A stretch of 6,590 nucleotides of DNA, taken from assembly GCA_023418835.1 (NCBI GenBank), contig JAEZYW010000179.1, forward strand, positions 1 through 6,590. The letters are read 5' to 3'. Within the stretch, counting starts at the first letter, position 1. Every line of letters begins with the position of its first letter. Both the position numbers and the translations under genes were made by a program. This DNA comes from Bacillota bacterium. Its GTDB lineage: Bacteria > Bacillota > Clostridia > Tissierellales > Peptoniphilaceae. Of this stretch, positions 1 through 6,487 are shown in pieces. The notes below the pieces were generated by a model. That model was not told the DNA's origin and did no database searches. It saw only the letters and a program-made list of their open reading frames with translations.

Positions 1-485
1 GATGTACTGTCGGGCATATTATGGGCCTTTCTTTAGAAGAGATTTCTGCGGGAGTTTCGAAAATCGAACCTGTGGAACATAGACTAAATATTATTGATCC
101 AGGTACTGGAGTGATAATAATTGACGATGGATTTAATTCAAATCCTTCAGGTGCAAAAGCAGCTTTAGAAGTTTTAAAGGAATTTGACAGTGGAAGAAAA
201 TTCGTTGTTACGCCTGGAATGATAGAATTAGGCGAACTAGAATTTGAAGAAAATAAAAAGTTTGGGAATTTAATTAGTGAGGTAGCGGATTTCGTCTTTT
301 TAATAGGAAAGAAAAGAACTAAGCCCATATACGAAGGTATAGAAGAGTCTGGATTTTCAATGGGTAATGTTTACCAAGTGGATTCTTTGGAAAAGGCGAC
401 GGAAATTTTTGGCAAATTACTTTTACCTGGCGATGTAATTTTATTTGAGAATGATTTACCCGATAATTATAACGAGGAGGATTAG
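1..485 (+). CDS. murF: MurF-type Mur ligase, C-terminal part (5' end outside window)
   Basis: This is the C-terminal part of a UDP-N-acetylmuramoyl-tripeptide--D-alanyl-D-alanine ligase, the cytoplasmic ATP-dependent enzyme that adds D-Ala-D-Ala to the UDP-MurNAc-tripeptide. The frame is open to the left edge: codons from position 3 read CTVGHI before the ATG at 21. That ATG is therefore almost certainly internal, and the ATP-binding central domain lies upstream. The visible part is the Mur ligase C-terminal domain, with the EHRL motif, then DDGFNSNPSGAKAALEVL, where most relatives have Tyr in place of Phe in D-D-x-Y-N-S-N-P. Next comes TPGMIELGE, where classical MurF has a GDM-ELG stretch, and the protein ends in LFENDLPDNY. 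From memory, the TPGM and FENDLPDNY forms are typical of a Firmicute MurF-like subgroup. The stop codon is within 3 bp of ddl, whose product is the dipeptide this enzyme uses, so cotranscription is very likely. Family identity is firm; strict MurF specificity is inferred from the domain and the neighbour. Confidence 0.88.
   Translation, partial: CTVGHIMGLSLEEISAGVSKIEPVEHRLNIIDPGTGVIIIDDGFNSNPSGAKAALEVLKEFDSGRKFVVTPGMIELGELEFEENKKFGNLISEVADFVFLIGKKRTKPIYEGIEESGFSMGNVYQVDSLEKATEIFGKLLLPGDVILFENDLPDNYNEED
475..480 (+). promoter_or_regulatory. Ribosome-binding site that decides the ddl start
   Basis: A perfect AGGAGG lies at the very end of the upstream Mur ligase gene. It is 5 nt from the TTG at 486 and 8 nt from the ATG at 489. 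The 8-nt spacing and the preference for ATG favour 489 as the true ddl start. Its position inside the upstream coding sequence suggests translational coupling. Confidence 0.75.
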
Positions 486-488
486 TTG

Positions 489-1667
489 ATGTTAAATGTA
501 GGTGTATTAGTTGGCGGTCGAAGTGTTGAGCACGAGGTGGCTGTAATTACTGCTATGCAGATGATAGAAAACATTGATAAATCAAAATACAAGGTTTATC
601 CAATTTATATAAATAACACTGGTAAGTGGCTAATAGGAGAGGGTTTAGATAAATTTGAAACTTACAAAAAAGGTGATTTTTCAAATGCTAAAGAAATATT
701 TATTAAACCTTCCCATGGGGATAGAACTATATATGTATTAAATAAGAAATCAACTGGCGGTGGTATTTTCTCTAAGGGTGAAGATGTAGATGTTTTAGAG
801 AAATATTGCACACTAGATGTGGCTGTATTGGGCTTACATGGAACTAATTCAGAAGATGGAAAGGTTCAAGGCTTACTGGATACAATGGGAGTACCTTATA
901 CAGGAGGTAATGTTTTGGCTTCATCTGTAGGAATGGATAAAGTTTTGATGAAAGATGTATATAAACAAAATGGAATCCCCACAGTTAAATATTATTGGTT
1001 CTATAGAGATCAATGGAAAGAAGACAAAGAAAGAGTATTGTCGGAAATTGAAAAGCTCCAATATCCTTTAATGGTAAAACCTTCTAATTTGGGATCTAGT
1101 ATTGGAATTAACAAAGCTAAAGATAGAGAAGGGCTATTAAATGCAATAGAGATAGCTATTAATTATGATAATAAAATAATTGTAGAAGAGGCAGTAGAAG
1201 ACCTTAGAGAAATCAACTGTGCAGTTTTAGGTAGACAAGACAAAGTTATCACTTCGATTTTAGAAGAGCCAATTGGTTGGGTAGATGTTCAATCCTTCGA
1301 AAATAAATACAATAAAGATGGGGGAGCAACTAGAAAATTACCAGCTGACGTTCCAGAAAATATAAAATTGGAAATTGAAGAACTGGCAAAAAAGGCTTTT
1401 ACAGTAATAAATTGTGCGGGAACTGCAAGAATTGACTTTTTGTTAGAAAATAATGAGAAAGTTTATGTAAATGAAATAAATACTTTGCCAGGATCAACTA
1501 GCTATCATTTATGGGAAAAGACAGGTATAGATTTTAAGGAGTTAATGGACAGATTAATTAATATAGCCTTAGAAGAAAATGAGGAAAAAGATAAAAACAT
1601 GGTATTTTTTGAATCAGATTTGTATCTAAAAACAAGTTATGGAACTAAAGGCAGTTCACTAAAATAA
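489..1667 (+). CDS. ddl: D-alanine--D-alanine ligase
   Basis: This cytoplasmic ATP-grasp ligase joins two D-alanines to make the dipeptide used by MurF. In the 392-residue ATG-start protein, the N-terminal domain carries GGRSVEHEV (9-17, with Glu14 matching the catalytic Glu15 of E. coli DdlB) and HGTNSEDG (117-124). The ATP-grasp part has MVKPSNLGSSIG (195-206). The omega-loop Lys273-Tyr274 in FENKY matches Lys215-Tyr216 of DdlB. The metal ligands are Asp316, Glu329 and Asn331 in EINTLPGST, with the same 13-residue Asp-to-Glu spacing as DdlB. Tyr rather than Phe or His at the specificity position points to D-Ala-D-Ala, not D-Ala-D-lactate. The protein is longer than DdlB (306) and has a tail of about 30 residues after the last conserved helix (EENEEKDKNMVFF onwards) with no known function. 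An in-frame TTG at 486 would add one residue; ATG 489 is preferred on ribosome-binding-site spacing. A strong terminator follows directly. Confidence 0.96.
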   Translation: MLNVGVLVGGRSVEHEVAVITAMQMIENIDKSKYKVYPIYINNTGKWLIGEGLDKFETYKKGDFSNAKEIFIKPSHGDRTIYVLNKKSTGGGIFSKGEDVDVLEKYCTLDVAVLGLHGTNSEDGKVQGLLDTMGVPYTGGNVLASSVGMDKVLMKDVYKQNGIPTVKYYWFYRDQWKEDKERVLSEIEKLQYPLMVKPSNLGSSIGINKAKDREGLLNAIEIAINYDNKIIVEEAVEDLREINCAVLGRQDKVITSILEEPIGWVDVQSFENKYNKDGGATRKLPADVPENIKLEIEELAKKAFTVINCAGTARIDFLLENNEKVYVNEINTLPGSTSYHLWEKTGIDFKELMDRLINIALEENEEKDKNMVFFESDLYLKTSYGTKGSSLK

Positions 1668-1671
1668 ATAA

Positions 1672-1709
1672 AAATCACATCTGTATTTTAATAGATGTGA
1701 TTTATTTTT
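1672..1709 (+). terminator. Intrinsic terminator after ddl
   Basis: A perfect 11-bp stem (AAATCACATCT at 1672-1682 with AGATGTGATTT at 1693-1703) encloses a 10-nt loop. It is followed by A and then five T residues (1705-1709). It starts 5 bp after the ddl stop, so it closes the murF-ddl transcript. Confidence 0.88.
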
Positions 1710-1782
1710 GTAAGTTTATAGGTTATAGTTTAAGAAAAGGTTTAATTCTTATTAAATTTATATTAAAATAGGAGCTGAGGTT

Positions 1783-2424
1783 ATGAATATAAAAGTATTT
1801 TCCGACATCGCTTGTCCATATTGTTATATTGGAATGAAAAGACTTAAGGATACTATACAGAACTATTATCCAGATGAACTCATTGAGATTGAACATAAAC
1901 CGTTTCAATTGAATCCTAATCTTCCTAAAGAGGAAAACCTCAAATACACAGATCACTTAATGAATAATTATGGTATGTCCAGTGACGAAGTTGAAGAAAT
2001 GATTAACAATATGATTGATTACGGAAAAAAAGATAATCTAGAGTTTAATATGAAAGACATAGTAAATGTAAATACTTTTGATGCTCATCGTCTAATTATG
2101 TTCTCAAGTCGTTTTGATAAAGGTCAAGAAGTTAATGAAAGATTAATGAAGGCATACTTTACAGAAGGAAGAAATGTTGCTGATTTTGATGTCCTAGCAG
2201 ATATTGGAGAAGAGGCAGGATTAAATAGGGATGAAGTACTTTTGATGTTAAACTCGGAAGATTTAGTCAATGAATTGAATGCTGGAATGGTTGTAGCACG
2301 TTACAATGGAGTATCTAGTGTTCCATTTTTTATCTTTGATGATTATTATTCAATTAAAGGCGCTCAACCAATTGAAGTTTTCAAGGATGTAATAAAAGAA
2401 TCCTTAAATCTTCAAGAAAGTTAA
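1783..2424 (+). CDS. DsbA-family (FrnE-like) thiol oxidoreductase
   Basis: This 213-residue protein has a DsbA-type thioredoxin fold with an inserted helical domain, as in the FrnE / 2-hydroxychromene-2-carboxylate isomerase-like group. A first beta strand leads into the active site CPYC (Cys11-Cys14), the only two cysteines in the protein. The family stretch NTFDAHRL lies in the middle. The cis-Pro loop SSVPFF (Pro181) is followed by KGAQP near the C-terminus. There is no signal peptide or membrane segment, so it should act in the cytoplasm, unlike periplasmic DsbA. Residue 179 or so is Ser where many relatives have Gly (G-V-x-G-V-P). AGGAG at 1770-1774 lies 8 nt before the ATG, which supports this start. 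It follows a terminator and so begins a new transcription unit, though I could not find a convincing -35/-10 pair in the 70-bp gap. It is followed after 31 bp by trmL. The natural substrate cannot be told from sequence. Confidence 0.9.
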   Translation: MNIKVFSDIACPYCYIGMKRLKDTIQNYYPDELIEIEHKPFQLNPNLPKEENLKYTDHLMNNYGMSSDEVEEMINNMIDYGKKDNLEFNMKDIVNVNTFDAHRLIMFSSRFDKGQEVNERLMKAYFTEGRNVADFDVLADIGEEAGLNRDEVLLMLNSEDLVNELNAGMVVARYNGVSSVPFFIFDDYYSIKGAQPIEVFKDVIKESLNLQES

Positions 2425-2455
2425 AAAATTAAATTTAGAGGAGAATTGCATTTAG

Positions 2456-2923
2456 ATGTTAAACGTCGTGTTTGTTGAACCTGAGATACCATTTAATACT
2501 GGGGCATTGGTCAGAACCTGCGGTCTTACTAATTCAAAATTTTATATTATTAGACCTATGGGTTTTGAAATGTCCGATTCTAAAGTAAAAAGAGCCGGAT
2601 TAGATTACTGGGAATTAAGTAATCTGGAAATTTATGATTCTTTTTTTGAACTGTACAACCTATACAAAGATAAGCACAGCTTCTATTTCGCAACTACCAA
2701 AGCAAAAAAGAGATACACCGATGTTCAGTACAAAGACGGTGATTTTTTAGTGTTTGGTAAAGAAACTAAGGGATTGCCAAAAGAAATATTAGAAATAGAT
2801 AGGGATCACAATATTAAAATCCCAATGTTGAAGGACTACGGGAGAAGTTTAAACCTTGCCAATAGTGCAAATATAATACTTTTCGAAGCCCTTAGACAGA
2901 TTGATTTTTTAGGATTGGAGTAG
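2456..2923 (+). CDS. trmL: tRNA (cytidine/uridine(34)-2'-O)-methyltransferase, TrmL type
   Basis: This 155-residue SPOUT-class methyltransferase has the length normal for TrmL (about 150-160). TrmL methylates the ribose of the wobble nucleotide of tRNA-Leu isoacceptors using S-adenosylmethionine. Motif 1 is NTGALVRTC (14-22), where the common form is N-T-G-N-x-x-R-T-C. Motif 2 is FGKETKGLP (100-108). Motif 3 is RSLNLANSANI (130-140), part of the knotted SAM-binding site, followed by the usual EALRQ end. The start is fixed: a TAG stop at 2453-2455 is in frame directly before the ATG, so no longer protein is possible. The ribosome-binding site AGAGGAG (2437-2443) is 12 nt away, rather far, and might reduce initiation. 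The gene lies 31 bp after the DsbA-family gene and 4 bp before the phosphate transporter. The Asn-to-Ala change in motif 1 is the only notable deviation. Confidence 0.93.
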   Translation: MLNVVFVEPEIPFNTGALVRTCGLTNSKFYIIRPMGFEMSDSKVKRAGLDYWELSNLEIYDSFFELYNLYKDKHSFYFATTKAKKRYTDVQYKDGDFLVFGKETKGLPKEILEIDRDHNIKIPMLKDYGRSLNLANSANIILFEALRQIDFLGLE

Positions 2924-2927
2924 AGAT

Positions 2928-4550
2928 ATGAATATGATGATTGCCACCTTTGGCGGGTTAGGTCTATTTATCTATGGAATGAATTTAATGGGAGATTCAT
3001 TACAAAAGGCTGCAGGAGCTAAACTTAGGGATATCTTAGGATTTTTAACTAAAAATAAAATTATGGGTATTTTACTGGGTACTATAGTAACAATGCTAAT
3101 ACAAAGTTCCAGTGCCACAACTGTAATGGTTGTCGGTTTTGTAAATGCAGGTCTTATGAACTTAACCCAAGCCTTTAGTGTAATTATGGGAGCAAATGTT
3201 GGTACTACAATTACATCCCAAATTATAGCTTTTAAACTTACGGACTTTGCTCCCATTGCAATAGGAATAGGTGTTGCATTAAAATTAATTTTTAAATCAA
3301 AATCAAAAAGAGATGTTGCCGATATTATTATTGGATTTGGATTACTTTTTGCCGGAATGAATATGATGGGATCTGGATTATCAAACTTAAAAGACAACCC
3401 AATATTTTCTGTAATGATGATAAAATTACAAAATCCATGGTTGGGAATTTTGTTGGGTTTTCTAGTTACAACAGTGGTCCAATCTTCTAGTGCTACTATC
3501 GGTATCCTACAGGCTCTAGCAGTTCAAGGTTTGATTACCTTTCCAGTTGCTTTTTCAATTTTATTAGGTGAAAATATTGGAACCACTACTACGGCTATGA
3601 TTTCAAGTTTAGGGGCGAGTAAGAATGCTAAAAGAGCTGCCCTTCTTCACTTTTTGTTTAATGCTTCTGGGTCATTAATATTTATGTTAGGCTTGAGATT
3701 GCCGATTCAAGCTTTGGTATTAAGACTGTCTCCTGATGACTTAATTAGACAAATAGCAAATGGTCACACTATGTTTAACTTAACGAATGTGTTGATACAA
3801 TTGCCATTTACAGGTCTTTATATTAAATTAGTAAATTCCCTTGTAAAAGGTGAGGATCAAATTTTCGGAATGACTCTTAAATTCTTAGATAAGAGAATGA
3901 TTGAAACTTCTTCTGTGGCAACTAATCAGATTTTTAAAGAAATAGATAGAATGTTTGGAATTGCAAACGAAAATATTATTTTGGTAAATGATGCACTTGT
4001 AAATAAAAAATTTGAATTGATAGATACAATATTTGAAAATGAAAATGCTTTAAATTTCCTCGCAGATGAAATAACCGCTTTTATTGTAGACTTAAATAGG
4101 ACTGAAATCTCTGACGAGCAAAGGAATTTAAATGACATATTTATCTATACTTTAAATGATATAGAAAGGGTAGGAGATCACATAAAAAACATAGCAGAGT
4201 CTGCCCAAGTTAGCAATGAGAACAGGATAGAATTTAGTGAAATGGCAAAAGATGAATTAAATTATATATTTTCTCTATCCCTAGAAAATCTTAGAAATGT
4301 ACAAAGTGCTTATTTAGATTTTGATAAAGCAAAGGCTCAATCAGTAAGAGTACTTGAAGAAGACATAGATGATTTGGAAGAGGCTTATAAAAACACTCAT
4401 ATTCAAAGGCTTTCCGAGGGAACTTGTGAAGTTAAATCTGGGGTAATGTTTTTGGATGTTATTAGCAATTTAGAGAGAATTTCTGACCATAGTACTAATA
4501 TTGCCGATTACATTATAGATAATAAGGTTACTAAAGAGGGTTTTGCATAA
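2928..4550 (+). CDS. Na/Pi cotransporter family protein with C-terminal PhoU-like domain
   Basis: This 540-residue inner-membrane protein belongs to the NptA / YjbB group of sodium-phosphate cotransporters (PNaS family). The membrane half (about 1-310) contains the family's inverted duplication: QSSSATT (59-65) with GANVGTT (88-94), and a second QSSSAT (185-190) with GENIGTT (214-220). The QSSS motifs are thought to bind substrate and sodium. The cytoplasmic half (about 320-540) is helical and PhoU-like, with two related metal-motif stretches, NDIERVGDHIKNIAE and SNLERISDHSTNIAD, each containing the E-x-x-x-D pattern seen in PhoU. E. coli YjbB of this family has been reported to export phosphate, so the direction of transport cannot be fixed from sequence. 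GGAG at 2917-2920, inside the end of trmL, lies 7 nt before ATG 2928. ATG codons at 2934 and 2937 are possible but less well spaced. The 4-bp gap suggests coupling to trmL. No pst genes are in the window. Confidence 0.93.
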   Translation: MNMMIATFGGLGLFIYGMNLMGDSLQKAAGAKLRDILGFLTKNKIMGILLGTIVTMLIQSSSATTVMVVGFVNAGLMNLTQAFSVIMGANVGTTITSQIIAFKLTDFAPIAIGIGVALKLIFKSKSKRDVADIIIGFGLLFAGMNMMGSGLSNLKDNPIFSVMMIKLQNPWLGILLGFLVTTVVQSSSATIGILQALAVQGLITFPVAFSILLGENIGTTTTAMISSLGASKNAKRAALLHFLFNASGSLIFMLGLRLPIQALVLRLSPDDLIRQIANGHTMFNLTNVLIQLPFTGLYIKLVNSLVKGEDQIFGMTLKFLDKRMIETSSVATNQIFKEIDRMFGIANENIILVNDALVNKKFELIDTIFENENALNFLADEITAFIVDLNRTEISDEQRNLNDIFIYTLNDIERVGDHIKNIAESAQVSNENRIEFSEMAKDELNYIFSLSLENLRNVQSAYLDFDKAKAQSVRVLEEDIDDLEEAYKNTHIQRLSEGTCEVKSGVMFLDVISNLERISDHSTNIADYIIDNKVTKEGFA

Positions 4551-4571
4551 TTTAATAATATATATTGTGGG

Positions 4572-4577
4572 TATAAT
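4572..4577 (+). promoter_or_regulatory. Candidate -10 element for trxB
   Basis: A perfect TATAAT lies 30 bp before the trxB ATG, preceded by TGTGGG. A start site near 4584 would give a leader of about 20 nt that still carries the ribosome-binding site AGGGAGG (4593-4599, 7 nt before ATG). No good TTGACA-like -35 sits at the right distance, and TATAAT arises by chance in A+T-rich DNA. No terminator separates it from the gene upstream, so this would be an internal promoter. Confidence 0.4.
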
Positions 4578-4606
4578 TAATTTGTTGAATAAAGGGAGGT
4601 ATTAAA

Positions 4607-5539
4607 ATGTACGATGTTATTATTGTAGGTTCAGGTCCAGCAGGTCTAACTGCAGGTCTTTATGCTTCTAGAGCTAAATTAAAAACGTTAATAATAGAAA
4701 AATTAGTAGATGGTGGACAAATCGTTGGCACTGCAGATGTGGAAAATTATCCTGGAGCTCCTGAAGGAACTACTGGACCTAGTTTAATAGAAAGAATGAG
4801 CCAACAAGCCACTGACTTTGGAGCAGAAAAAGTTTATGAAACAGTAATTGAATTGGATTTAAATTCTCAACCAAAAGTTGTAAAGACTCTAGATAACGAG
4901 TATCAAACTAAGACTGTAATTATTTCTACTGGAGCAAAACCTAAAAAAATTGGATGTTCTGGAGAAGATCAATTTTCTGGTAGAGGTATCTCTTTTTGCG
5001 CTACTTGCGACGGACCATTTTCAGAGGGACTACACACTTACGTTATAGGCGGTGGAGATGCGGCTGTTGAAGAGGCGATGTTTTTAACTAAATTTGCAAA
5101 AAAAGTAACTATTATTCATCGAAGAGATGCTTTAAGAGCAGCAAAATCTATTCAAGAAAAAGCTTTTAACAATGATAAGATAGAATTTATGTGGAATTCT
5201 CAAGTGGTGGATATTAAAGGAGAAAAATTTATTGAATCCTTCACCATTGAAGATACAGTAACTAGGGAAAGAAGAGAAATACTTCCAGACGAGGGGCAAA
5301 AAAGACATTCTATTTTTGTTTTTATCGGATATAATCCAAATAGCGAACTGCTAAATGATAAACTAGAACTTTATATGGGATATATTCCAACTAATGAAAA
5401 TATGGAAACTGAAATACCAGGAGTTTTTGCTGCAGGAGATATAAGAGTTAAAAACTTAAGACAAGTCGTTACTGCAACTTCAGATGGAGCAATTGCTGCT
5501 GTTAGTGCAGAAAAGTATATCGAAGCATTTGAATCTTAA
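4607..5539 (+). CDS. trxB: Thioredoxin reductase (NADPH-type)
   Basis: This 310-residue cytoplasmic flavoenzyme passes electrons from NADPH through FAD and a disulfide to thioredoxin. Its length is normal for low-molecular-weight bacterial TrxB. The FAD site GSGPAG is at 8-13. The redox-active CATC (Cys131-Cys134) is followed by Asp-Gly. The NADPH fold GGGDAAVEEA is at 148-157, with Ala152 where Ser is usual. The NADPH 2'-phosphate motif HRRDALR is at 171-177. The C-terminal FAD motif GDI (277-279) leads into the LRQVVTATSDGAIAA stretch. Both NADPH motifs are present, which argues against the ferredoxin- or flavin-linked clostridial thioredoxin reductases that lack them. A strong AGGGAGG 7 nt upstream supports the start and suggests good expression. 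No thioredoxin gene is adjacent. In amino-acid-fermenting anaerobes TrxB also feeds glycine reductase, but nothing here shows that. Confidence 0.96.
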   Translation: MYDVIIVGSGPAGLTAGLYASRAKLKTLIIEKLVDGGQIVGTADVENYPGAPEGTTGPSLIERMSQQATDFGAEKVYETVIELDLNSQPKVVKTLDNEYQTKTVIISTGAKPKKIGCSGEDQFSGRGISFCATCDGPFSEGLHTYVIGGGDAAVEEAMFLTKFAKKVTIIHRRDALRAAKSIQEKAFNNDKIEFMWNSQVVDIKGEKFIESFTIEDTVTRERREILPDEGQKRHSIFVFIGYNPNSELLNDKLELYMGYIPTNENMETEIPGVFAAGDIRVKNLRQVVTATSDGAIAAVSAEKYIEAFES

Positions 5540-5543
5540 TAAA

Positions 5544-5563
5544 TCGATGGGGATTCCCATCGA
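5544..5563 (+). other. Short GC-rich hairpin between trxB and the J-domain gene
   Basis: A perfect 8-bp stem (TCGATGGG / CCCATCGA) with a GATT loop begins 4 bp after the trxB stop. It is followed by AAATTACATAATT, with no T-tract, so it is not a standard intrinsic terminator. It could stabilise the trxB 3' end, mark an RNA-processing point that sets different levels for the two genes, or act as a weak or factor-dependent terminator. The structure is seen; the role is inferred. Confidence 0.55.
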
Positions 5564-5583
5564 AATTACATAATTAAAGTAGT

Positions 5584-5589
5584 AAGGGG
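5584..5589 (+). promoter_or_regulatory. Ribosome-binding site that decides a TTG start
   Basis: AAGGGG lies 6 nt before the TTG at 5596. An in-frame TAA at 5590-5592 rules out any earlier start, and the next in-frame ATG is not reached until residue 145, after all the hydrophobic segments. Confidence 0.7.
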
Positions 5590-5595
5590 TAAAAT

Positions 5596-6399
5596 TTGAA
5601 ATTAATTTTAGGAAATTTATTTAAAGGTATTGGTAAATTCATTGAAGTACTTACCAATGGTATAATATACATTTTATACGTCATAGTGACTCTAATAGAC
5701 AGTTTTAAAAAGCTATTAGGGGTATTTTCTATATTCTTTATTTTCTTCTTGTTAAATCCATTTTTATTATATCCATTGCTTTTGAATCCTAGAATCACAA
5801 CTGCATTAATAATCTTATTTGTAGTTCCCTTATTAGGCAAAGGTTTAATCAGTTATTTGAGATATTTACAATTTATATTGACTGAATTTTTCTATGATCG
5901 TTCCGACTATTATTTGTTGGGTAAAGGCAGAAAAAGTTCTTTAGGAGATTATGGAAGAGAATATGTAAGGAGAAAAAGAGAGCAAGAGCAAAGGGAGTCT
6001 GAAGAAAGAGCAAGACAGCAACAAAGAATGTGGGAAGAAATGTTTAGACAGTACTATGAGCAAATGGGTAGGGGAGGATATACTACTTATGGCGGAAGAA
6101 CTACCTATGAAAGAGATCCATATGGCTCTACTGGCTATGGCAATCAAGGAAATATTTATAACCCAACAGGAGATTTCATTGCAAAATATGAAGAAAGTTG
6201 CAGGACTTTGGGACTTCCTCCAACGACAGATAAATATGAAATAAAATTAGCTTTTCGTAAACTTGCTAAACAGTATCATCCAGATGTAAATAAATCTCCA
6301 GATGCTACAGAAAAATTCCAAAAAATAAACGATGCCAATGAGTTTTTATCTGATGCAAACATTGAAAGATATGAACAATTGAAAAAACAAGCAAATTAA
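5596..6399 (+). CDS. Membrane-anchored protein with C-terminal J domain
   Basis: This 267-residue protein has an N-terminal membrane part and a C-terminal J domain, so it is likely a DnaK (Hsp70) co-chaperone acting at the membrane. Hydrophobic stretches are at about 19-35, 43-63 and 68-88. Lys38-Lys39 between the first two, and the many basic residues after the third, suggest that the last two form a hairpin with the C-terminus in the cytoplasm; the first may be interfacial. Residues 121-157 are a charged Arg/Glu/Gln-rich helix, possibly a coiled coil. Residues 158-188 are rich in Gly, Tyr, Thr and Arg. The J domain covers about 195-263, with helix II AFRKLAKQY, HPD at 228-230, and helix III FQKINDANEFLSDANIERYEQL. 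Putting the J domain last resembles DjlA-like (class C) J proteins rather than DnaJ. TTG is the only possible start that includes the membrane part. The gene lies 56 bp after trxB with only a T-less hairpin between them, so cotranscription is plausible. J-domain identity is firm; client and partner are unknown. Confidence 0.88.
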   Translation: MKLILGNLFKGIGKFIEVLTNGIIYILYVIVTLIDSFKKLLGVFSIFFIFFLLNPFLLYPLLLNPRITTALIILFVVPLLGKGLISYLRYLQFILTEFFYDRSDYYLLGKGRKSSLGDYGREYVRRKREQEQRESEERARQQQRMWEEMFRQYYEQMGRGGYTTYGGRTTYERDPYGSTGYGNQGNIYNPTGDFIAKYEESCRTLGLPPTTDKYEIKLAFRKLAKQYHPDVNKSPDATEKFQKINDANEFLSDANIERYEQLKKQAN

Positions 6400-6429
6400 A
6401 ATATTCTCAGATTTCTGAGAATATTTTTT
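6400..6429 (+). terminator. Intrinsic terminator after the J-domain gene
   Basis: AATATTCTCAG (6400-6410) pairs perfectly with CTGAGAATATT (6415-6425) around a 4-nt ATTT loop, and the 3' arm runs into four more T residues (6426-6429). The stem can extend into the TAA stop codon (6397-6399), so the terminator overlaps the gene end. It closes the trxB / J-protein unit. Confidence 0.88.
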
Positions 6430-6463
6430 ATATAGATTATATTAAATTGTTTTTATTTTATTT

Positions 6464-6487
6464 GGGTAGTGTGAAATAATTTGTGTA
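6464..6487. repeat. Possible terminal inverted repeat of an IS256-like element
   Basis: The stretch beginning GGGTAGTGTGAAATAATTTG resembles, from memory, the ends of IS256-family insertion sequences in Firmicutes (a GG..GTGT-AAA-TTTGTGTA pattern). If so, the outer end faces left at 6464 and the element runs to the right, out of the window. No transposase is visible in the remaining 100 bp and the matching end is not in view, so this rests on pattern memory only. It lies just beyond a strong terminator, in the only non-coding stretch of any size. Confidence 0.35.

Noticed and set aside
1710..1782. Promoter for the DsbA-family gene (TATATT at 1759 or TATAGT at 1724)
   Set aside because: A promoter is expected after the terminator, but neither hexamer has a reasonable -35 at 16-18 bp, and the first would place the start site inside the ribosome-binding site.
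1723..1956. Minus-strand open frame over the start of the DsbA-family gene
   Set aside because: It overlaps the CPYC-containing start of a clear gene, and its hydrophobic make-up is what A+T-rich antisense frames give by chance.
2972..3397. Long antisense open frame (141 codons) inside the phosphate transporter gene
   Set aside because: It lies fully opposite a well-supported membrane protein gene. Its residue mix mirrors that gene's codon pattern, and no domain or ribosome-binding site supports it.
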